The position numbers were made by a program, and so were the translations under genes. From the NCBI GenBank assembly GCA_007571115.1, contig RKSA01000090.1, positions 1 through 8,454 of the forward strand: DNA of 8,454 bases, written 5' to 3'. Below the pieces are notes generated by a model. It worked only from the letters and a program-made list of their open reading frames with translations. It was not told the DNA's origin and did no database searches. Shown in pieces: positions 5,510-8,454 of this stretch. The first letter of the stretch is position 1. Every line of letters starts with the position of its first letter. Origin of the DNA: Gammaproteobacteria bacterium (lineage in GTDB: Bacteria; Pseudomonadota; Gammaproteobacteria; Pseudomonadales; Pseudohongiellaceae).

Positions 5510-6723
5510 AAAACACTTCTGCCGACTCCCTCTGGACCTGGCAAGGGCTCGACCGTAGCGGCAGGCCCGCCCAGGGCGAGATATCCGGCGCCAGCGTCGC
5601 CCTGGCGAAAGCCCGGCTACGCCGCCAGGGAATTCGTCCAAGGCGAGTCCGGCGCAAGCCCCAGCCCTGGTTCGGCGGCGCTCGCAAGCGCATCAAGAGC
5701 GCCGACATCGCGATTTTCACGCGGCAACTGGCAACGATGGTGCGCGCGGCGATTCCCCTCGTGCAGGCATTGGGAATCATGGCGGAAACCGCCAGCAAGC
5801 CGACCTTGCGCTCGCTGATTCTGGCATTGCGCGACGATGTCACCGGCGGCAACGGCCTCGCCGACAGCATGGGGCGCCACCCGGAAATCTTCGATTCGCC
5901 GTATCGAAACCTGGTCGCTGCCGGCGAAAGTTCGGGAACGCTCGAGGCGATGCTCGACCGGCTCGCGACGCATCGGGAAAAATCCGAGCGGCTCAAGGCG
6001 CGAATCCGCAAGGCATCGACGTATCCATTGGCAGTGTGCTGCGTGGCGCTGGCGGTTACCGCAGTCTTGCTGACCCGGGTCGTGCCGACTTTCGCCGAGA
6101 CTTTCGCCGGGCTCGGCGCCGAACTGCCCTGGTTCACCCAGGTGGTGCTGGGGCTTTCCGACTGGATGACCGCCAACTGGCCCGGCGCAGCCGGCGCGGT
6201 GCTGGCGCTGTTTATCGCGCTTGTCTGGCTGCCGCGGCATTCTTCGAGCGCGAATCGGCTGCGGCAACGCGCGCTGTTGCGCGCGCCGGTGATCGGGCCG
6301 CTGACTCGCCACGCCGCCTGCGCGCGCTTCGCGCGAACCCTGGGAACGCTGTTCCGCGCCGGCGCCGCCCTGACCGACTCCCTCGAATCGGCTGCCGAGA
6401 CGACGGGCAATGTCGTCTACGCCAAGGCGATCGGCGCCATCGGCGAAGATGTGCGCAACGGCCAGTCGCTCGCTGGCGCGATCCGCGCTGCCAGACTGTT
6501 TCCGCCGCTGCTCGAGCAACTCGTCGACATCGGTGAGGAATCGGGGATGCTCGACGACATGCTCGACAAGTGCGCGGCGTTTTTCGAGGAGGACGTCGAA
6601 AGCCGCGTCGATCGCTTAACGGCCTTGCTGGAGCCCTTTATAATGGCCTTGCTCGGCCTTCTCGTTGGCGGGCTGATGGTCGCCATGTACCTGCCGATCT
6701 TCCAACTGGGATCGGTCCTGTAG
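5506..6723 (+). CDS. pilC: PilC, type IV pilus inner-membrane platform protein
   Basis: A 405-residue inner-membrane protein of the GspF/PilC family, the platform on which PilB turns to insert pilin subunits. It has the expected two T2SSF repeats. The first, about 70-193, contains RQLATMVRAAIPLVQAL and ESSGTLEAMLDRLA; the second, about 270-395, contains RTLGTLFRAGAALTDSLE and the matching EESGMLDDMLDKCA. Hydrophobic segments lie at about 174-195, 225-243 and 374-397, giving the family's three-helix layout. The length equals that of typical PilC. The start codon overlaps the pilB stop as ATGA, so translation is probably coupled. The 3' end contains TTA and ATA codons, uncommon in this cluster, which happen to make up promoter-like boxes (see the promoter at 6616-6644). 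Confidence 0.93.
   Translation: MKNTSADSLWTWQGLDRSGRPAQGEISGASVALAKARLRRQGIRPRRVRRKPQPWFGGARKRIKSADIAIFTRQLATMVRAAIPLVQALGIMAETASKPTLRSLILALRDDVTGGNGLADSMGRHPEIFDSPYRNLVAAGESSGTLEAMLDRLATHREKSERLKARIRKASTYPLAVCCVALAVTAVLLTRVVPTFAETFAGLGAELPWFTQVVLGLSDWMTANWPGAAGAVLALFIALVWLPRHSSSANRLRQRALLRAPVIGPLTRHAACARFARTLGTLFRAGAALTDSLESAAETTGNVVYAKAIGAIGEDVRNGQSLAGAIRAARLFPPLLEQLVDIGEESGMLDDMLDKCAAFFEEDVESRVDRLTALLEPFIMALLGLLVGGLMVAMYLPIFQLGSVL
6616..6644 (+). promoter_or_regulatory. Near-consensus sigma-70 promoter inside the 3' end of pilC
   Basis: TTAACG (6616-6621, 4 of 6 consensus bases) is separated by exactly 17 bases from TATAAT (6639-6644, 6 of 6). Transcription would begin near 6651, giving an 86-base leader to pilD at 6737, and would serve pilD, coaE and yacG. 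Within pilC these boxes use the codons TTA (Leu371) and ATA (Ile378) in a gene that otherwise prefers CTG/CTC/TTG and ATC/ATT. This suggests that the DNA signal itself is kept. Confidence 0.55.
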
Positions 6724-6736
6724 ACGCGGTGAATGC

Positions 6737-7612
6737 ATGGAATTCGTGACTTTTCTCGACAACTCTCCCGGCTGGGCCTTCACGGCCCTGCTCATCTTCG
6801 GGCTATTGATCGGAAGTTTCGTCAACGTCGTCGCGTATCGCCTGCCGATCATGCTCGAACGTCAGTGGCAATCCGAAACCCGGGATTTTCTCGGCCTTTT
6901 GCGGGATCCTCGCGACCCGGGCGTCCATCGCTTCAACCTGATCCGGCCCGCCTCCCATTGCCCGAACTGCCAGCGCGGCATCAAGCCCTGGGAATTGGTT
7001 CCGCTGTTCAGCTTTCTGCTGTTGCGCGGCAGATGCGCGGGTTGCCGCGAACCGATCACATGGCGCTATCCGCTGATCGAGCTATGCTGCGCCTTGCTGT
7101 CGGGCTTGCTCGGCCTGCTGTTCGGCTTCGGCTGGCAGACCCTGGCCTGGCTGAGTTTCGGCTACGTGCTGGTCGCGCTGGCGGCGATCGACCAGGAAAA
7201 GCAGTTGCTGCCAGACGTTCTCACCCTGCCATTGCTCTGGCTCGGCCTGCTGCTGAACGCGCTGTTTCCCGAGCTGCTCGGGGTCGGCGCGAGCGATGCG
7301 ATTCTCGGCGCCGCAGGTGGCTACCTCGTGCTCTACGTCTTCCACCTCGGCTATTTCCTGCTGACCGGCAAGGAAGGCATGGCCCGGGGCGATTTCAAGC
7401 TGCTCGCCGCCTTGGGCGCCTGGCTCGGCTGGCAGGCGCTGCCTTTCATCGTGCTGTTCGCCTCGAGCATCGGCGCAGCCTGGGGACTGTCGCTGATCGC
7501 GATCCATGGCCGTTCGTGGTCACAGCCCCTGGCTTTCGGCCCGTTCCTCGCCATCGCTGGCCTCGCCGTGCTATTCGTCGGGGCGGAGCGGCTTTTCGTG
7601 CTGTTCTCGTGA
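6737..7612 (+). CDS. pilD: PilD, type IV prepilin peptidase / N-methyltransferase
   Basis: A 291-residue polytopic inner-membrane aspartyl protease that removes the leader of prepilins (such as the one at 3489) and N-methylates the new first residue. The N-terminal methylase domain follows a first membrane helix (about 14-35, with GSFVNVVAYRLP) and holds the zinc-binding cysteines C75, C78, C100 and C103 (CPNC and CAGC). About seven further hydrophobic segments follow. The two catalytic aspartates are D152 in AIDQEKQLLPD and D219 in GMARGDFKLLAALGAWLGW, matching D149 and D213 of P. aeruginosa PilD. The family's GxGD motif reads A-R-G-D here (216-219), so the first glycine is an alanine. Length is normal. 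GGTGA at 6728-6732 precedes the ATG, 13 bases after the pilC stop. Its stop shares one base with the coaE start (TGATG). Confidence 0.93.
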   Translation: MEFVTFLDNSPGWAFTALLIFGLLIGSFVNVVAYRLPIMLERQWQSETRDFLGLLRDPRDPGVHRFNLIRPASHCPNCQRGIKPWELVPLFSFLLLRGRCAGCREPITWRYPLIELCCALLSGLLGLLFGFGWQTLAWLSFGYVLVALAAIDQEKQLLPDVLTLPLLWLGLLLNALFPELLGVGASDAILGAAGGYLVLYVFHLGYFLLTGKEGMARGDFKLLAALGAWLGWQALPFIVLFASSIGAAWGLSLIAIHGRSWSQPLAFGPFLAIAGLAVLFVGAERLFVLFS

Positions 7613-8220
7613 TGGCGACGTTCACGGTAGGGCTGACTGGCGGAATCGGTAGCGGCAAGAGCACCGTAGCCGGAATGTTCGCCGAGCTGGGGGTCGAAGT
7701 CGTCGATGCCGACCTGGCTGCGCGCGAGGTCGTCAAGCCGCCGGGCGAGGCCCTCGAAGCGATTCGCGCGCGCCATGGCGAGGCGATGCTCATGGCAGAC
7801 GGCAGCCTCGACCGGGCGCGCCTGCGCGAGCTGATTTTTGCCGATTCCGCAGAACGCGCCTGGCTCGAGCAATTGCTCCATCCGCGAATCGACGAATTGC
7901 TGCGACAGCAGATCGATTCGTGCCGTTCGGCGTACTGCCTGCTCGTTTCGCCCTTGCTGCTCGAGACTTCGCAGCAGCGGCTCGCGGATCGCGTGCTGGT
8001 CGTCGATGTGTGCCGGGAAACGCAGTTGCGCCGCGCCTCGAATCGCGACGGCAGCGACCGCGCCGCCATCGAGGCGATCATCGGGGCCCAGTTCAGCCCT
8101 GCGCAACGCCTGCGCGGCGCCGATGACATCATCAACAACGAAAATGCCAGGAGTGCCTTGCCGGGCCGCGTGCGCGGCCTGCATTCGCGCTATCTGGCGA
8201 TGGCGCAAGAACATGCATGA
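7612..8220 (+). CDS. coaE: Dephospho-CoA kinase
   Basis: A 202-residue cytoplasmic P-loop kinase that phosphorylates the 3'-hydroxyl of dephospho-CoA with ATP, the last step of coenzyme A synthesis and normally essential. It begins TVGLTGG with the P-loop GGIGSGKS at 10-17. The substrate motif VVDADLAARE is at 30-39, LLHPRI at 88-93, the core strand SPLLLE (usually VPLLFE) at 113-118, and the C-terminal base-binding motif ADDIINNE at 170-177. Length is normal for proteobacterial CoaE. ATG 7612 overlaps the pilD stop by one base; the frame is open far upstream, but that part is antisense-free shadow of pilD and has no CoaE features. Linkage to pilD is conserved in gamma- and betaproteobacteria. 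zapD, which often follows, is missing; yacG follows directly with an 8-base overlap. Confidence 0.94.
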   Translation: MATFTVGLTGGIGSGKSTVAGMFAELGVEVVDADLAAREVVKPPGEALEAIRARHGEAMLMADGSLDRARLRELIFADSAERAWLEQLLHPRIDELLRQQIDSCRSAYCLLVSPLLLETSQQRLADRVLVVDVCRETQLRRASNRDGSDRAAIEAIIGAQFSPAQRLRGADDIINNENARSALPGRVRGLHSRYLAMAQEHA

Positions 8221-8413
8221 CGAAACAGTGACAGTGACCTGCCCGACCTGCGGCAAGGATGTGGCATGGAGAGCCGACAGCGCCCATCGCCCTTTTTGCA
8301 GCGAGCGCTGCCAGCTCGTCGACCTCGGCGAATGGGCCGCAGAACGCTACCGTGTTCCCGGCGAGCCTGCCGAGACGACGCCCGGCAAGCCTGATACGGA
8401 AACCTTGCAATAG
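8213..8413 (+). CDS. yacG: DNA gyrase inhibitor YacG (zinc-binding)
   Basis: A 66-residue zinc-finger protein that in E. coli binds the GyrB C-terminal domain and blocks DNA binding by gyrase. The four zinc ligands are C10, C13, C29 and C33 in the family pattern CPTCGK ... RPFCSERC, followed by the hallmark QLVDLGEWAAERYRVPG (34-50). The C-terminal 16 residues are a polar, disordered tail, as is usual. ATG 8213 lies inside the end of coaE (8-base overlap, ATGCATGA), so translation is likely coupled. An out-of-frame ATG at 8217 is ignored. No terminator is visible in the 41 bases that remain. Confidence 0.93.
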   Translation: MHDETVTVTCPTCGKDVAWRADSAHRPFCSERCQLVDLGEWAAERYRVPGEPAETTPGKPDTETLQ

Positions 8414-8418
8414 CGTCG

Positions 8419-8454
8419 TCAGTGCGTGAAATTGCCGATTCCGCTTTCTTCAAC
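8419..8454 (-). CDS. Possible C-terminal end of a convergent gene (truncated by window edge)
   Basis: On the minus strand the frame from the right edge reads VEESGIGNFTH and ends at TGA 8421-8419, only 5 bases past the yacG stop. The peptide looks like a plausible protein end, and the position, tail to tail with yacG, is sensible. Eleven residues are too few to name it or to exclude chance. Another minus-strand frame is also open across yacG but is judged to be a shadow. Confidence 0.25.
   Translation of the reverse strand, partial: VEESGIGNFTH

Noticed and set aside
6733..7611. A long plus-strand frame joined in-frame to coaE, suggesting a fusion protein
   Set aside because: The upstream part is an arginine/proline-rich out-of-frame reading of pilD. 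CoaE is complete from ATG 7612.

Overview
The window is about 63 % G+C, almost fully coding, and reads as chromosomal DNA of a proteobacterium. The block pilB-pilC-pilD-coaE-yacG is the classic gammaproteobacterial (and betaproteobacterial) layout. Here coaE is followed directly by yacG without zapD between them, which fits best with a Xanthomonadales/Chromatiales-like gammaproteobacterium. That placement is an inference from gene order, not from a database match.

Left part (1-2692): the tail of a small membrane-anchored protein enters from the left edge. It is followed by three genes on the minus strand, read from right to left: an FMN-dependent alpha-hydroxy-acid (L-lactate type) dehydrogenase, a short helix-turn-helix protein related to the C-terminal DNA-binding half of MqsA-type antitoxins, and a PLP-dependent threonine/serine dehydratase. 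The HTH gene and the dehydratase overlap by 8 bases. They share a plausible sigma-70 promoter whose -10 box sits inside a perfect 10-base palindrome, so they look like a small self-regulated catabolic operon.

Middle (2693-3488): a 152-base divergent gap separates the dehydrogenase from a plus-strand gene for an LspA-family membrane protein. The LspA-like protein keeps the catalytic aspartate motifs but has lost the family's N-terminal D-Q-x-[ST]-K motif. A 128-base gap with a perfect 7-bp stem-loop then leads to the pilin gene.

Right part (3489-8454): a tightly packed type IV pilus cluster. It holds the pilin (substrate), PilB (assembly ATPase), PilC (inner-membrane platform) and PilD (prepilin peptidase/methylase), followed by two housekeeping genes, coaE (last step of CoA synthesis) and yacG (gyrase inhibitor). 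Together the pil genes give synthesis, processing and extension of a type IV pilus; the retraction ATPase and secretin/alignment genes are not in the window. Stop and start codons overlap at almost every junction: pilin/pilB 25 bases, pilB/pilC 4, pilD/coaE 1 and coaE/yacG 8. The pilin stop lies inside the start region of pilB with no room for a terminator, which is unusual for a major pilin. A near-consensus promoter is buried in the 3' end of pilC, built from codons that are rare in this cluster, and could drive pilD-coaE-yacG independently. The last 36 bases may hold the C-terminus of a convergent gene.

No insertion sequence, CRISPR array, tRNA or rRNA was seen. There is no gene-free stretch longer than 300 bases; the longest gaps are about 127 (1417-1543), 152 (2693-2844) and 128 (3361-3488) bases.
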